Below, one piece after another: positions 35,620 to 44,958 of a DNA stretch of 64,000 nt. Location: positions 1 to 64,000 of the forward strand of contig CAKQIY010000005.1 in the NCBI GenBank assembly GCA_934247115.1. The letters are read 5' to 3'. How positions within the stretch are numbered: the stretch's first letter is position 1; each line of letters opens with the position of its first letter. The DNA comes from an uncultured Coprococcus sp. Its GTDB lineage: Bacteria; Bacillota; Clostridia; Lachnospirales; Lachnospiraceae. The notes under the pieces are model-generated. The model saw only the letters and a program-made list of their open reading frames with translations. It was not told the DNA's origin and made no database searches. Made by a program: the position numbers and the translations under genes.

Positions 35620-36216
35620 ATGAAGATAACAAAATGGGATGCGCAGGCAGCCGAGGATATCGGCCATGCGTTTGGATATTACGACTATGGGCAGGAAACA
35701 GGTATGGGAGTGTTCTACAGCAGCAAAGAGGCCGTGGCAAATTACATAGCCGGCTATGTCCGTATGGCATTTGAGGGACAAATGCTCTACGCGACCAGCG
35801 AACGCGGCGAGGGGTATATCGCCTACACCCTGCCGGGACAAAAAATGAATCTCAAGGCGGGCATGGCTATCCTCAAAGCTCTGTTTCACAACATGAGCCT
35901 CAAAGAGATGATCCGCATGGGAAAAGCTCTGTCCAAGGGAGGCAGATCTCTTCAAGATCGAATGAAGAAAGAGAAGAAAGATTTTATATTCGTCGGCATG
36001 GTCTGCGTCCGCGAACAATACCAGGGACAGGGATACATGAGAAAAGTTCTGGACATGGCTTTCTCTGAAGGAAACAGATTACGCGTTCCAGTCATCCTTG
36101 AGACGGATGCCAAGTCAAAGTGCGACAAATACATGCATCTCGGCATGGAGCTTGAGGGCGTACGCGATATGGGCGCTTATGGTAAAATGTACGATCTGAT
36201 CAAGTATCCTGATTAG
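35620..36216 (+). CDS. GNAT-family N-acetyltransferase
   Basis: A 198-aa protein with the GNAT acetyl-CoA signature in its C-terminal half: FVGMVCVREQYQGQGYMRKV (about 127-146, the R/Q-x-x-G-x-G/A loop is QGQGYM), followed by the ILETDAKSK strand and a substrate-side end. Substrate is unknown. The N-terminal 110 residues contain a helix-rich part with basic stretch, longer than in a minimal GNAT. GGAG precedes the ATG by 8 bases. Single-gene unit behind a palindromic operator and followed by a terminator. Confidence 0.8.
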   Translation: MKITKWDAQAAEDIGHAFGYYDYGQETGMGVFYSSKEAVANYIAGYVRMAFEGQMLYATSERGEGYIAYTLPGQKMNLKAGMAILKALFHNMSLKEMIRMGKALSKGGRSLQDRMKKEKKDFIFVGMVCVREQYQGQGYMRKVLDMAFSEGNRLRVPVILETDAKSKCDKYMHLGMELEGVRDMGAYGKMYDLIKYPD

Positions 36217-36228
36217 GGAACTAAAAAT

Positions 36229-36290
36229 GTCAGCTAGATATATGCAAAAATTCATTGCTTATATTTATCTGACGTTTTTATTTTTTTCTT
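36229..36290 (+). terminator. Intrinsic terminator of the GNAT gene
   Basis: Imperfect stem GTCAGcTAgATATatGC / GCttATATtTAtCTGAC (36229-36273) followed by GTTTTTATTTTTTTC. Confidence 0.75.
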
Positions 36291-36339
36291 TTTGACTTAA
36301 TCCAACTCTTCTGTCCATAAAATTTTCACTTATTTAATA

Positions 36340-36434
36340 AAAATCTTCGAAAAGATACAAACTTTCGATTTTCTGTATCCTTTGCGCATTTTCCGGCAGA
36401 AAAAAGAAAATTTTTTATCTTTTTAGGATAAGTC
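36340..36434 (+). other. A+T-rich leader with hairpins upstream of the CoA-transferase
   Basis: Holds AGATACA / TGTATCT-like arms (36352-36388) and an A/T-rich inverted stretch (AGAAAATTTTTTATCTTTTT). The word CGAAAAGATACA also occurs in the terminator after the same gene (38148-38159). No ORF or clear promoter is seen in 36291-36561. Confidence 0.35.
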
Positions 36435-36561
36435 GAATTTTTCTACCCCAATATCCTCATTCCCCTTAATAATCTTCTTGACATCTCAGCCTCAAAAGAT
36501 AAAAATAACAAGTGACTGACTAAAATTCAGCAAAGGATTCTACAGATACGAGGTTAGACAA

Positions 36562-38088
36562 ATGTACCAGATAATGACAGCCGACGAGGCAATGGATCTT
36601 ATAAATGACGGAGATGTGATTGCGCTCAACTCATTTCTCGGCATAGATACTCCAATTGAGCTTCATGAGGCATTATATAAGAGATACCAGAGGACAGGTT
36701 CGCCGAAGCACCTCACCGCTATATCAAGCGCGGGCTTTGGTGCGTGGGATGAGAACAAGGCGGCAGAGGGATACATAAGAGACGGCGCCGTTGACAAGAT
36801 CATCTGTGGACATTTCGGTGCCATGTACAGCACCAAGAAGCTTGTCCTTGAGGACAGATTTGAGGCATACAATCTCCCACTCGGCTGTATCTCACACGCA
36901 ATTCGTGCGCAGGCAGGCGGACTTCCGGGAGCACTCTCCAAGGTCGGGCTGGATATATTTGTCGATCCGAGACTTGAGGGACCGGGAATCAACAACATAT
37001 CAAAGGACGACTCACTTGTTAAATACGTTGAGCTGGACGGTGAGGAATTCCTCTACTACAAGCTGCCGCTTATCAACGTGGCTATCATCAAGGGAACTGC
37101 TGCCGACCGCAAGGGCAACATCTCATTTGAAGATCTGTTTACCGCAGGAGATGCGCTGTCCATCTGTCAGGCTGTAAAGGCAAATGGTGGAAAGGTCATC
37201 GTGCAGGTTGACAGACTTGTGGCAAGGCCATCAAGACCGCACAACACCATCATTCCGGGGTGTCTGGTTGACGCTATCGTTGAGATACCGCCGGAGCCAA
37301 GACACGCATCATACGAATCCCTGACAGGAAGTTTTGAGATTCCATATTCACAGTGGCAGGACTGGGCTGAGATGCTTTCCGGCCGTACCAAGACAAAGAA
37401 TGTTGTCAATACAAGCGCAGAGATCATCGGAAGAAGAGCTGCTCTGGAATTGAAACCTGACGATATAGTCAACATAGGTGTTGGAATTCCGGAGACTGTA
37501 TCCAAGTATGCCAGAGAGAACGGTATTCTGGACAAGATAACCCTGACCGTAGAATCCGGTGGTGTAGGCGGATTTCCTGCATCGGGCAAGGTGTTCGGCG
37601 CTGTCATTGGCGCGGACTCCATCTATGACATGGCAAACCAGTTTGACCTCTACAACAACGGCGGTCTTGATATCTGTTTCATGGGCGGAATCGAGGTTGA
37701 CAGGTTTGGAAATGTAAACGCCCACAAGGGTCCTGGCGCATTTGCCGGTGTAGGCGGTTTTGCAAACATCACCGCCAAGACAGCAACCGTTGTATTCTGT
37801 CTTACATTTGACACGAAGGGGCTTGCCGTGGAGGACAACGACGGCATCGTGACCATCAAAAACGAGGGAAGCATTCCTAAGTTCGTAAACAATGTCAGAA
37901 GCATCAGCTTCTCTGGAAAGCGCGCGCTGGCAAATGGACAGAGGGTTATATACGTCACAGAACGATGCGTATTTGAGCTCACTGAAAAGGGACTTAAGCT
38001 CATTGAAGTGTACCCTGGTATTGATCTTGAACATGACATCCTAAGCAAGCTTCCTTTCAAGGTTGAAGTGGACGAAAGGCTGAGATAG
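36562..38088 (+). CDS. Acyl-CoA:acetate/propionate CoA-transferase (Pct/YdiF type)
   Basis: A 508-aa cytosolic enzyme made of fused alpha and beta CoA-transferase domains, as in propionate CoA-transferase of Clostridia. The N-terminal half has the GGLPGAL and DPRLEGPG segments; the C-terminal half has the catalytic glutamate E331 in TVESGGVGG, which forms the glutamyl-CoA thioester in this family. It moves CoA between short-chain acyl groups (acetate, propionate, lactate, butyrate); the preferred pair cannot be told. GAGGTT is 6 bases before ATG. Monocistronic, closed by a terminator. A second, different CoA-transferase is at 46760-48097. Confidence 0.88.
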   Translation: MYQIMTADEAMDLINDGDVIALNSFLGIDTPIELHEALYKRYQRTGSPKHLTAISSAGFGAWDENKAAEGYIRDGAVDKIICGHFGAMYSTKKLVLEDRFEAYNLPLGCISHAIRAQAGGLPGALSKVGLDIFVDPRLEGPGINNISKDDSLVKYVELDGEEFLYYKLPLINVAIIKGTAADRKGNISFEDLFTAGDALSICQAVKANGGKVIVQVDRLVARPSRPHNTIIPGCLVDAIVEIPPEPRHASYESLTGSFEIPYSQWQDWAEMLSGRTKTKNVVNTSAEIIGRRAALELKPDDIVNIGVGIPETVSKYARENGILDKITLTVESGGVGGFPASGKVFGAVIGADSIYDMANQFDLYNNGGLDICFMGGIEVDRFGNVNAHKGPGAFAGVGGFANITAKTATVVFCLTFDTKGLAVEDNDGIVTIKNEGSIPKFVNNVRSISFSGKRALANGQRVIYVTERCVFELTEKGLKLIEVYPGIDLEHDILSKLPFKVEVDERLR

Positions 38089-38141
38089 CTCCAACTTCTT
38101 CGCTGATACTAGAACACAAAATTATCACTTATGTGCAAAAA

Positions 38142-38194
38142 AGTCTCGAAAAGATACACGGTTGCAAATTTTTGTATCTTTTTGAGACTTTTTC
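38142..38194 (+). terminator. Intrinsic terminator of the Pct-like gene
   Basis: AAGTCTCgAAAAGATACA / TGTATCTTTTTGAGACTT stem followed by TTTTCT. Confidence 0.85.
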
Positions 38195-38299
38195 TATTGC
38201 AGGTGATATTTTTTTATATTTTCACCCTAATATAACCATTTTAGTGAAAATATAAAACCTTTAAGTCCACTTACATAATTTAGCCACGAAACAACTCCT

Positions 38300-39187
38300 C
38301 TACTTCCCCACCAGCTCCACGCACACGATCTCCGGATAGTTAAACAACCTCACAGGTATCACACTGTTGCCAAGGCCGCGACTGACTATCATCTCTGTGC
38401 TGTCCATATAGTATTCCCCTGCTGTGTATTCCGGGAAAAATCCCTGATCCGGCGTCACTATCCCGCCGACAAATGGCAGTCTGAACTGTCCGCCGTGGGC
38501 ATGTCCGGAAAGCACGAGATCAACACCAATGCCGGCATACCTTGCGAGGTATTGTGGCTCATGTGCAAGGACTACTGTGAATTCTTTTTTCTCAGAGTTT
38601 TCATTATCAGCGGTCTCTTCCTTCTGTCCAGCTTGATCATTCAGCAACGTCCCAAGTGTACCATCAGAAAGGCTTCTATCGTCCAATCCGACCAGCCTGA
38701 ATTTCGCATCACCCCTGGATATCTCCACAACCTGATCATCCAGGATAACCACCCCTGCATCAGCAAGTCCAGACATAAGCTCGTCATACTCAGAAGCCTC
38801 CAGCCAATATTCATGGTTGCCTGTGACATAGTATACCGGACATATTTTCACGATCTCATCCACAAATTGGACTGCGCGGTCTACATTTGTATGATTTGAG
38901 TCCACAAGGTCTCCGGTCAGGACAATCATATCAGGTTCACATTCTCTTATCCTGTCCACCAGTTTCTGATTATCCTTACCAAACTTTGCATTGTGCAGAT
39001 CCGATATCTGGACTATCCGATAACCATCGAACTCTGCGTCAAGATGCTCTGCCTTATAAGTATAATACGTTGTCTCCAGGTGCCTGTTCTGATAGCTGCA
39101 GAACAAAAGCAGCGCAATAACAATAAGTAAAACAATCGCTGACTTTATATATTTTTTTCTGTTTGATCTTATATTTTTCTTATTCAT
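38300..39187 (-). CDS. Membrane-anchored metallophosphoesterase (YkuE-like)
   Basis: A 295-aa protein: basic start, one helix (about 15-29), then a calcineurin-like phosphoesterase domain facing outward. The five metal/phosphate motifs are visible: ISDLHNAKFG, LTGDLVDS, YVTGNHEYW, LAHEP and LSGHAHGGQ. Relatives (YkuE, YaeI) cleave phosphoesters, some acting on lipids; the substrate here is not known. The gene is alone, between a terminator on the other strand and the anti-sigma-like gene. Confidence 0.88.
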   Translation of the reverse strand: MNKKNIRSNRKKYIKSAIVLLIVIALLLFCSYQNRHLETTYYTYKAEHLDAEFDGYRIVQISDLHNAKFGKDNQKLVDRIRECEPDMIVLTGDLVDSNHTNVDRAVQFVDEIVKICPVYYVTGNHEYWLEASEYDELMSGLADAGVVILDDQVVEISRGDAKFRLVGLDDRSLSDGTLGTLLNDQAGQKEETADNENSEKKEFTVVLAHEPQYLARYAGIGVDLVLSGHAHGGQFRLPFVGGIVTPDQGFFPEYTAGEYYMDSTEMIVSRGLGNSVIPVRLFNYPEIVCVELVGK

Positions 39188-39272
39188 GCCTGATAAAATC
39201 CCGTTTTTTCTTTTTTATTGTATATTACAATATCAGTGCATGTTTTTAAATAATATTTTCCTATGCTTCAAA

Positions 39273-39303
39273 AGGAAAAACCGGACAGATCACTCTGCCC
39301 GGT
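39273..39303 (-). terminator. Intrinsic terminator after the anti-sigma-like gene
   Basis: ACCGGaCAGA / TCTGcCCGGT stem (39280-39303), then TTTTTCCTTTTG on the minus strand. Confidence 0.8.
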
Positions 39304-39340
39304 CTACTCCATTTTGCTATTGTATATTTCTTTGACATTC

Positions 39341-40207
39341 TTAATTCCTGTTATTTTCCAGCGTAATCTGGTCAAGTATACGATGGATGTACTTGTCAGG
39401 CATATCCCAGAATGTTATATCTCCCCAGTGATTGCCATATAGTATGAGTGTGGTAGTCTTAACTCTCTGTACCTTATCCAGATTTCCATCTTCATCGTAC
39501 CCGTCATAGTCGGTGATCTCATCAGCAAGAGTGAACGTTTGTCCTTTTACATTCGTATAAGTACGCTCATTCTGGACATTTTCAAGCGTAACTTTATGTA
39601 CAAAGTCATCGTTAAGTTCTCCAGATGCTCTGTTCTCCTCTATGAAATAGTCATACCCCTTGTATTCACCATCAATAGTTATAAATCTTTCTGCATATCC
39701 ACTATCAAGACTATATACATACTCTACATTGGTAACTTCACCTGGCAGCGGATCAAACCACAGATCCATTCCAGCATCCGCCGCTGCATCCTCATAGCTT
39801 TCGTATTGATAAAATGTTGTAACATAATCTCCATATAGCTGATCATACTTTGAAACCCACTTAACTGAATCATCGCCCTGCACAGGCTCCAGATTCTCAA
39901 TATCATCCCAGGAAATGTCATCATCATCTATATATTCATCGTCCAATTCACTATCTTCGGTCACATTGTTGGATACCGCCATCGACATTGAGTGATCAGT
40001 GAAAACCACTTTTCTAAAAACTGTTGATCCCGCATAGACAGACGCCGATCCTACCACCAGAACAGCCAAAGTCACTGTAGCCGCCTTGATAAGTCTGCTG
40101 CTATGATCTGGGAATTTCACGACTTTTTTCTTCTTGTAATTAAGAGCTTCCTCTATATATTTGTCATCTATATTGGTAAGTGCTTTCTCAACCAATTCTT
40201 TCTTCAT
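39341..40207 (-). CDS. Anti-sigma-factor-like membrane protein, copy 2
   Basis: A 288-aa single-pass protein: about 40 cytoplasmic residues (MKKELVEKALTNIDDKYIEE), one helix (about 41-60), and an extracytoplasmic domain of about 220 residues. It is a paralogue of the 285-aa protein at 42802-43659, alike at both ends and in central segments such as VQNERTY.N. By position next to ECF sigma genes the pair act as anti-sigma or signal-sensing proteins (inference). Here the partner sigma gene is a deletion remnant, so this copy may be orphaned or may act on the other sigma factor. Confidence 0.65.
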   Translation of the reverse strand: MKKELVEKALTNIDDKYIEEALNYKKKKVVKFPDHSSRLIKAATVTLAVLVVGSASVYAGSTVFRKVVFTDHSMSMAVSNNVTEDSELDDEYIDDDDISWDDIENLEPVQGDDSVKWVSKYDQLYGDYVTTFYQYESYEDAAADAGMDLWFDPLPGEVTNVEYVYSLDSGYAERFITIDGEYKGYDYFIEENRASGELNDDFVHKVTLENVQNERTYTNVKGQTFTLADEITDYDGYDEDGNLDKVQRVKTTTLILYGNHWGDITFWDMPDKYIHRILDQITLENNRN

Positions 40208-40372
40208 GCCAGTTCTCCTTTACAAGATACTGTTTCAGTCTTTCCCTTGTTCTGTGCAAATGTACATTCACATAGTTGGTACTCAGAGACATTTCCCATA
40301 TTTCTCGGAAGCATCCGTTATTGCCTCCTCACACCTTTTCAAAAATAATTCAATTATCTTCTGGTCGTCCAT
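40188..40372 (-). pseudogene. ECF sigma factor remnant with 385-bp internal deletion
   Basis: The first 27 codons (MDDQKIIELFLKRCEEAITD, then ASEKYGK) and the last 30 (STNYVNVHLHRTRERLKQYL to ERIG) match the intact sigma gene at 43640-44209 base by base with few changes. The middle, including most of sigma regions 2 and 4, is gone. The junction falls at a TTTCC word present at both deletion ends. The frame breaks: TGA follows KCL. Its start overlaps the end of the 181-aa gene and its end overlaps the anti-sigma-like gene, as in the intact copy. Confidence 0.9.
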
Positions 40373-40895
40373 TCACAAAGTACACCTTTCTGTTGTGGTA
40401 ATAGAGCATATTGAGAAGCACAAATACAACTAAGACCACTATCTCAGCAATACTTAATTTCATTGAGAAAACATCCTGAAATCTCAAATTAAGTCTTTTG
40501 TATATCTCCACAGCAACCCATATATACAAAATATTTCCTGCACAGCTAACTACCAGATAAATATAGAATATAAGCGGACCATTTTTCTGCAGCTTTGCCA
40601 GTTTGTGTCTTGCAGCCAATGCAAGCGGCGCAGAAATGAATGAAATTATGCCCACAATATATGTTACCATTTTGCTATATGTGAATACACCAGACTCAAT
40701 TCCAAAATCATATAGCCACTGATATTCTCCCTTTCCTATAAAATATATAAAACCCATAAGCAGTGAAAATGCAGCCGAAATATACAAAAAAATACAAAGG
40801 AAATTATGCCACTTCATACCATATTTTACCTTGGTCTCAGGATCCACATATGGAATATCCTTAATCTCTTTCTTATTCAAGTTATCTGCTCCCAT
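40350..40895 (-). CDS. Small membrane protein, four predicted helices
   Basis: A 181-aa protein with four hydrophobic segments (about 30-50, 70-95, 105-130, 145-165) and a short soluble start. I do not recognise a family. GGAGG lies 4 bases before ATG. The gene starts 13 bases after the lipoprotein gene and its last codons overlap the start of the broken sigma gene, so it belonged to one operon with both. A role in the sigma-controlled response is inferred from position only. Confidence 0.65.
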   Translation of the reverse strand: MGADNLNKKEIKDIPYVDPETKVKYGMKWHNFLCIFLYISAAFSLLMGFIYFIGKGEYQWLYDFGIESGVFTYSKMVTYIVGIISFISAPLALAARHKLAKLQKNGPLIFYIYLVVSCAGNILYIWVAVEIYKRLNLRFQDVFSMKLSIAEIVVLVVFVLLNMLYYHNRKVYFVNGRPEDN

Positions 40896-40908
40896 AATTA
40901 CCTCCAGT

Positions 40909-42090
40909 CTATTCTTCCCCCAAACATATAGTCAAATAATTGGTCCCTGTTTCGCATATTACCTCAACATATTTCTTGCCATCGACAGAATATCCCGTCC
41001 AATATATTTCTCCAGACTCATCATAATAATCATCTGGATCTGAAACTGTATATCCATTTTGCTTACATATCTCTATGTACTCTTCTGCATCTTTTTTATC
41101 AGCATTGTAAACTACATACTCTGAAACAGCATCACTTACTATAGCTGGATACGGCAGATAATATCCTATCTGATCACGTGTCAGATAGCAATCTCCAAAT
41201 TCAGGCTTTGGAAGATATTCAGCCCGGCTTGAGTCCTCCCATCTTGCAGTAACAGTTCCTGCCAGGTCTATATCACCGCCCAGCGTGATCTCTATGTTTC
41301 TGTTTACTCTTCTAATTGAGATATAATCATACGTGGAGCTTTCAGAGTAGGCAAAGAATCCATCATCAACCTTGATCACATCTTTGTTGAAACCTTCACT
41401 TTCATATTTCTCAACCAATCGATTGAAATCATCCTCTGTGACATTGTCGATCCTATATCCACAGCTATGTTCCTTATAATTATTCATGTACAAAATAACT
41501 TTGCCTATATCCGGCACAGAAGCTATATTGCTGCAGATTCCTTTAGCCCACTCCTTATAATTAGGATTTTCCGTGTCAAGTTGTACATTATCATTACCAG
41601 ACTCCGTCACATCCGTCATTGCTCCAGCTTTTATCTGTTTCTCATAATCTCCAAGATCCTGACCTTTCACTCCAATGGCAAGCTGCCGCAGTCTTTTATA
41701 TACAGTGTCATCTGTACACGTAATCTCATAGTACTCATCTCCCCTATCAGCATCAGCAGAGCAATACTCATCATTAATAAAAGCTATAGTTTTATCAGCT
41801 GCATCCAGCACATCATCCACGTCTATAATGAATTGAACTACAAAATCGAAGTATTCAACATCTGGCACATCTGAATAATCAGCCTTTGTATAATCCATCT
41901 GATTTACTAAGTTCGCCATCTCCTTAACATACGCCTCGTCAGATGCATATACAGACAATCCTACTGCCACCCGATCCGCAATCTTTGTACTGGCAAATAC
42001 ACCAGCTTTCTGTGTTCCTCCATCATTTCCACAGGCGGTCAGCGCCATGGAAGCCGCCAGCAGAAGTGCCATCAACTTTGTCTTTTTCAT
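40909..42090 (-). CDS. Lipoprotein of unknown function
   Basis: A 393-aa protein with a type II signal peptide: MKKTKLMALLLAASMALTAC, lipobox LTAC with the acylated Cys at 20, then GNDGG. The mature part is acidic and has no recognised domain; a repeated pattern of Tyr/Asp-rich strands (YDYISIRR, YIEICKQNGYTVS.PDDYYD) suggests two related halves. It would sit on the outer face of the membrane. Lies between the two copies of the sigma/anti-sigma locus, in the same direction. Confidence 0.7.
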   Translation of the reverse strand: MKKTKLMALLLAASMALTACGNDGGTQKAGVFASTKIADRVAVGLSVYASDEAYVKEMANLVNQMDYTKADYSDVPDVEYFDFVVQFIIDVDDVLDAADKTIAFINDEYCSADADRGDEYYEITCTDDTVYKRLRQLAIGVKGQDLGDYEKQIKAGAMTDVTESGNDNVQLDTENPNYKEWAKGICSNIASVPDIGKVILYMNNYKEHSCGYRIDNVTEDDFNRLVEKYESEGFNKDVIKVDDGFFAYSESSTYDYISIRRVNRNIEITLGGDIDLAGTVTARWEDSSRAEYLPKPEFGDCYLTRDQIGYYLPYPAIVSDAVSEYVVYNADKKDAEEYIEICKQNGYTVSDPDDYYDESGEIYWTGYSVDGKKYVEVICETGTNYLTICLGEE

Positions 42091-42141
42091 TGTAAGTATT
42101 CCTCCCTATATCAAGCCTTACTCCTGCGCATTCTGCACATT

Positions 42142-42699
42142 CTATTCATTCAATATCTCTTCCATTTCATTGTAGAACTGCTCTGCTCTCCACATCCTGT
42201 ATGTATGGCCCTCATACAACATCTGTCCGCCTTCGCCTATTGATAAATACCTTGTGAGTGTATTAGTCTCGGCATCGTATACTTTTAGTTTTACTGTCTT
42301 GTATTCATCCTTCATTGAGCCTTTCGCCAAAACAGTACCTATAGTTCTGTAATATGGATGCTTATCAAGCAGCTCTAAAACCTTTTCTTTCTGTTCTGTA
42401 GTGAGCACCTTTTCTTCTGTAGTCTCCGTAACCGGATAAGCTACATTCTCATTCTTATCTTTCTCCACACCTTCAATTTCAAAATGTGCAGAAAAATCAT
42501 CATCCACACTCAGCCCACTTCCCAGGGATCTTGGGCAGACGAATGCCACACACAGTGCCAGAATCGCACACACAATTACAATGTTACGCAGTTTCTTCTT
42601 GTTAAATTTCTTTGCTGCCTTCTCTGCCCCCTTCTCGTCAGTAGTATTCACATCCTTCAATACTCCGTTGTCACCTTTGTTATTTGCCTCTGAACGCAT
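42142..42699 (-). CDS. Single-pass membrane protein, hypothetical
   Basis: A 185-aa protein: charged cytoplasmic start, basic KKFNKKKLRN before a helix (about residues 40-58), then an acidic exported domain with EQKEKVLELLDKHPYYRTIG. I choose ATG 42699 because GGGAGG lies 9 bases before it; the open frame begins 24 codons earlier but has no ribosome site. It follows the anti-sigma-like gene and precedes the lipoprotein. No known family. Confidence 0.6.
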   Translation of the reverse strand: MRSEANNKGDNGVLKDVNTTDEKGAEKAAKKFNKKKLRNIVIVCAILALCVAFVCPRSLGSGLSVDDDFSAHFEIEGVEKDKNENVAYPVTETTEEKVLTTEQKEKVLELLDKHPYYRTIGTVLAKGSMKDEYKTVKLKVYDAETNTLTRYLSIGEGGQMLYEGHTYRMWRAEQFYNEMEEILNE

Positions 42700-42801
42700 A
42701 TGTTTTTTCCTCCCTTTCCTAGAGGCGAACATTTTACGCGCCTCTTCAACAATATACTTCCTTTTTTTCATTTAAAATTACAGTTTTAAAAAAATTTTTT
42801 A

Positions 42802-43659
42802 TTATTTTTGAAGCTTAATCTGATCCAATATGTAATGTATATCCTCTTCTGGCATATCATCAAAGGAAAAATCTCCGAGGTTGCCACTGTCTGTTACTAT
42901 TGTGTGAGTCATAACAATTTTCCTATCACTATTATCCTCTCTCACCTCATCAGCCAGAGTAAACACATCTCCATTTTTGTTGGTGTAAGTCCTCTCATTT
43001 TGAACGTTTTCCATGACAACTCTGAAATATATATCCTCATCTTTCACAAATGCTGCTCTCTTATCCTGCATTATAGAAAAACCATGTCCATTGTAAGTCG
43101 CATTTACAAATATGCTTTTATACTCATTGTTTTCACCATCGTCATAGAGACAATACGAATATTCCGCACTTGTCAACTCACCGGGGAATGGATCAAACCA
43201 CACACTCATCCCGGCATCCTCAGCTGCATCCTTATAATTGTAGTAGGTGTACCTCGTATAATGATCCCCCTGAACAAGCTCATCGTGCTTCAATGCCCAC
43301 TTCACAGAATCATCTCCCCGCACAGTTCCAAGACTCTCTACTCCGTCCCAATAGCTCTGATCAGTCGCCACATCATCTATATCCGCGTCTTCATATTCCA
43401 GATCCTCCTCATCAACCAGATCTGGATTTCCCATTATCATGCTGTTGTCGGTAAATGTCACCTTTTTATACACCTTTGCCCCGGCATATACTGTTGCCGA
43501 TCCAACCGCCAGCACAGCCAGCGTCACTGTGGCAGCCTTTACCAGCTTGCTTGTCGTTCTCGGGAAATTTATTATCTTACTCTTCTTATATGTAAGCGCC
43601 TCCTCTATGTACCTGTCATCTATATTAGTAAGCGCTTCCTCAACCAATTCTTTCTTCAT
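42802..43659 (-). CDS. Anti-sigma-factor-like membrane protein, copy 1
   Basis: A 285-aa single-pass protein, start MKKELVEEALTNIDDRYIEE, helix about 41-60 (TVTLAVLAVGSATVYAGA), exported domain to the end. The gene start lies inside the last 20 bases of the sigma gene, a coupling typical of sigma/anti-sigma pairs. Paralogue of the 288-aa protein at 39341-40207. In such pairs the cytoplasmic start binds the sigma factor and the outer domain senses a signal; both points are inferred here. Confidence 0.7.
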   Translation of the reverse strand: MKKELVEEALTNIDDRYIEEALTYKKSKIINFPRTTSKLVKAATVTLAVLAVGSATVYAGAKVYKKVTFTDNSMIMGNPDLVDEEDLEYEDADIDDVATDQSYWDGVESLGTVRGDDSVKWALKHDELVQGDHYTRYTYYNYKDAAEDAGMSVWFDPFPGELTSAEYSYCLYDDGENNEYKSIFVNATYNGHGFSIMQDKRAAFVKDEDIYFRVVMENVQNERTYTNKNGDVFTLADEVREDNSDRKIVMTHTIVTDSGNLGDFSFDDMPEEDIHYILDQIKLQK

Positions 43660-44209
43660 ACCAATTCTCCTTTACAAGATACTGTTTCAGTTTCTCCCTT
43701 GTCCTGTGCAAATGCACATTTACATAATTGGTACTCAGAGACATTTCCTCCGCTATCTCCGGACTGTCCATGCAAAACCAGTACTTCTTGACAAACATAA
43801 CCCTGTCCACTTCCTTAAGCCCTTCCAGAAATTTATTTAATCTGTCTGTAAGTTCCTGGGCAGTGATCCGTTCGTCCACCTCTCCGCATGCCGCCACGCA
43901 CTCTGATATCTCATCCAGAGATGCGTCGTAGTAGGAATTTCTCTTCTCTGCGGTATTATGTCTGTATCGCTTGAGTGACAGATTCCTCACTATCTTGCAA
44001 ATGTATGCCACAAATGGATCCGGTTCCTCCGGTGGGATTGTTTCCCAGAGTGTCAGATATGTATCGCTGACACACTCCTCCGCATCCTCATTGTTCTTCA
44101 ATATCCTGTCAGATATTGATTTGCATAATTTTCCATATTTCTCGGAAGTAGCAGTAATTGCCTCCTCACACCTTTTAAAAAACAGTTCAATTATCAGCTG
44201 ATCGTTCAT
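43640..44209 (-). CDS. ECF-type RNA polymerase sigma factor
   Basis: A 189-aa sigma-70 family factor. Region 2 (about 10-80: GKLCKSISDRILKNNEDAEE, DTYLTLWETIPPEEPDPFVA, NLSLKRYRHN) and region 4 (about 120-180: FVKKYWFCMDSPEIAEEMSL, then TNYVNVHLHRTREKL, the recognition helix) are complete. I start at ATG 44209 (MNDQLIIEL) because the pseudogene copy starts at the matching codon; the frame is open 35 codons further upstream. Overlaps the anti-sigma-like gene by 20 bases. Its regulon probably includes the downstream membrane proteins. Confidence 0.88.
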   Translation of the reverse strand: MNDQLIIELFFKRCEEAITATSEKYGKLCKSISDRILKNNEDAEECVSDTYLTLWETIPPEEPDPFVAYICKIVRNLSLKRYRHNTAEKRNSYYDASLDEISECVAACGEVDERITAQELTDRLNKFLEGLKEVDRVMFVKKYWFCMDSPEIAEEMSLSTNYVNVHLHRTREKLKQYLVKENWYEERIG

Positions 44210-44338
44210 TTGTCCATTACCCTCGCATATATATATCGAATCCTGGAAGTTATCTGTTAAAGATCTTTTGTCTTTTAACTTCCTCATACATATACTACCT
44301 TTCTGTTTTATCAAATTACACTTTCCGAGAAAAAATTT

Positions 44339-44857
44339 TTAATTTTCCATCTGTTTCTTCACCATCTGAAGAACACGCAGCTCCCTCTTTATCATAACCT
44401 CATCAAAATAGTTCTCACTGTGATACTCGTCATTTGCACGTATCGCCTCATCAATTGGCAAGACTCTTAGCACAAATCCCGCCTCACGCTCATACTCATC
44501 AAGCTCCTGGCCTTTATTTGTATTTTCTACATCACATATATAATAGAAGTTCTCCTGCTCAAATATCGTATTCTCCGATTTATCACTCTTCTGTCTTCGA
44601 AGTACACTTCCAAATTCTCTTATGCTATCAGGGATGACCACAAGCCCGGTCTCCTCGCGGACCTCACGGACAAGTGCCGCCTTTTTATCCTCTCCCTCGT
44701 GAATACCTCCGCCCGGAAATTTGTAATAGTGTTCCCGCTCACTGTAGACAAGTGCTATCATGTCTCCATGCAAAATGATTCCTCGTGCCGATGGTCTACG
44801 ATATACCTTATAGCCCGCTTCGTAGTCCTTTATGTCTATGTCAAATAGCCTTCCCAT
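44339..44857 (-). CDS. NUDIX hydrolase
   Basis: A 172-aa hydrolase of nucleoside diphosphates linked to another moiety. The NUDIX box is complete: GGGIHEGEDKKAALVREVRE followed by ETGLVV. Start ATG 44857 (MGRLFDIDIK) is chosen for GGAG 6 bases upstream; an ATG 14 codons earlier lacks a site. Substrate unknown. It precedes the sigma gene by 130 bases on the same strand and may be read with it. Confidence 0.85.
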   Translation of the reverse strand: MGRLFDIDIKDYEAGYKVYRRPSARGIILHGDMIALVYSEREHYYKFPGGGIHEGEDKKAALVREVREETGLVVIPDSIREFGSVLRRQKSDKSENTIFEQENFYYICDVENTNKGQELDEYEREAGFVLRVLPIDEAIRANDEYHSENYFDEVMIKRELRVLQMVKKQMEN

Positions 44858-44958
44858 TTTATTCTCCATTTCATCTTTTTTTCTTATCAATAAAGACATT
44901 TTTCATTCTATCATTTGTAACCTTAATTCTCAATCGCAATAGCAATACCAATAACGTA

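Noticed and set aside
42808..43791. 327-codon open frame antisense to the anti-sigma and sigma genes
   Set aside because: Both sense genes are well supported by duplication and overlap; the antisense frame has no start signal.
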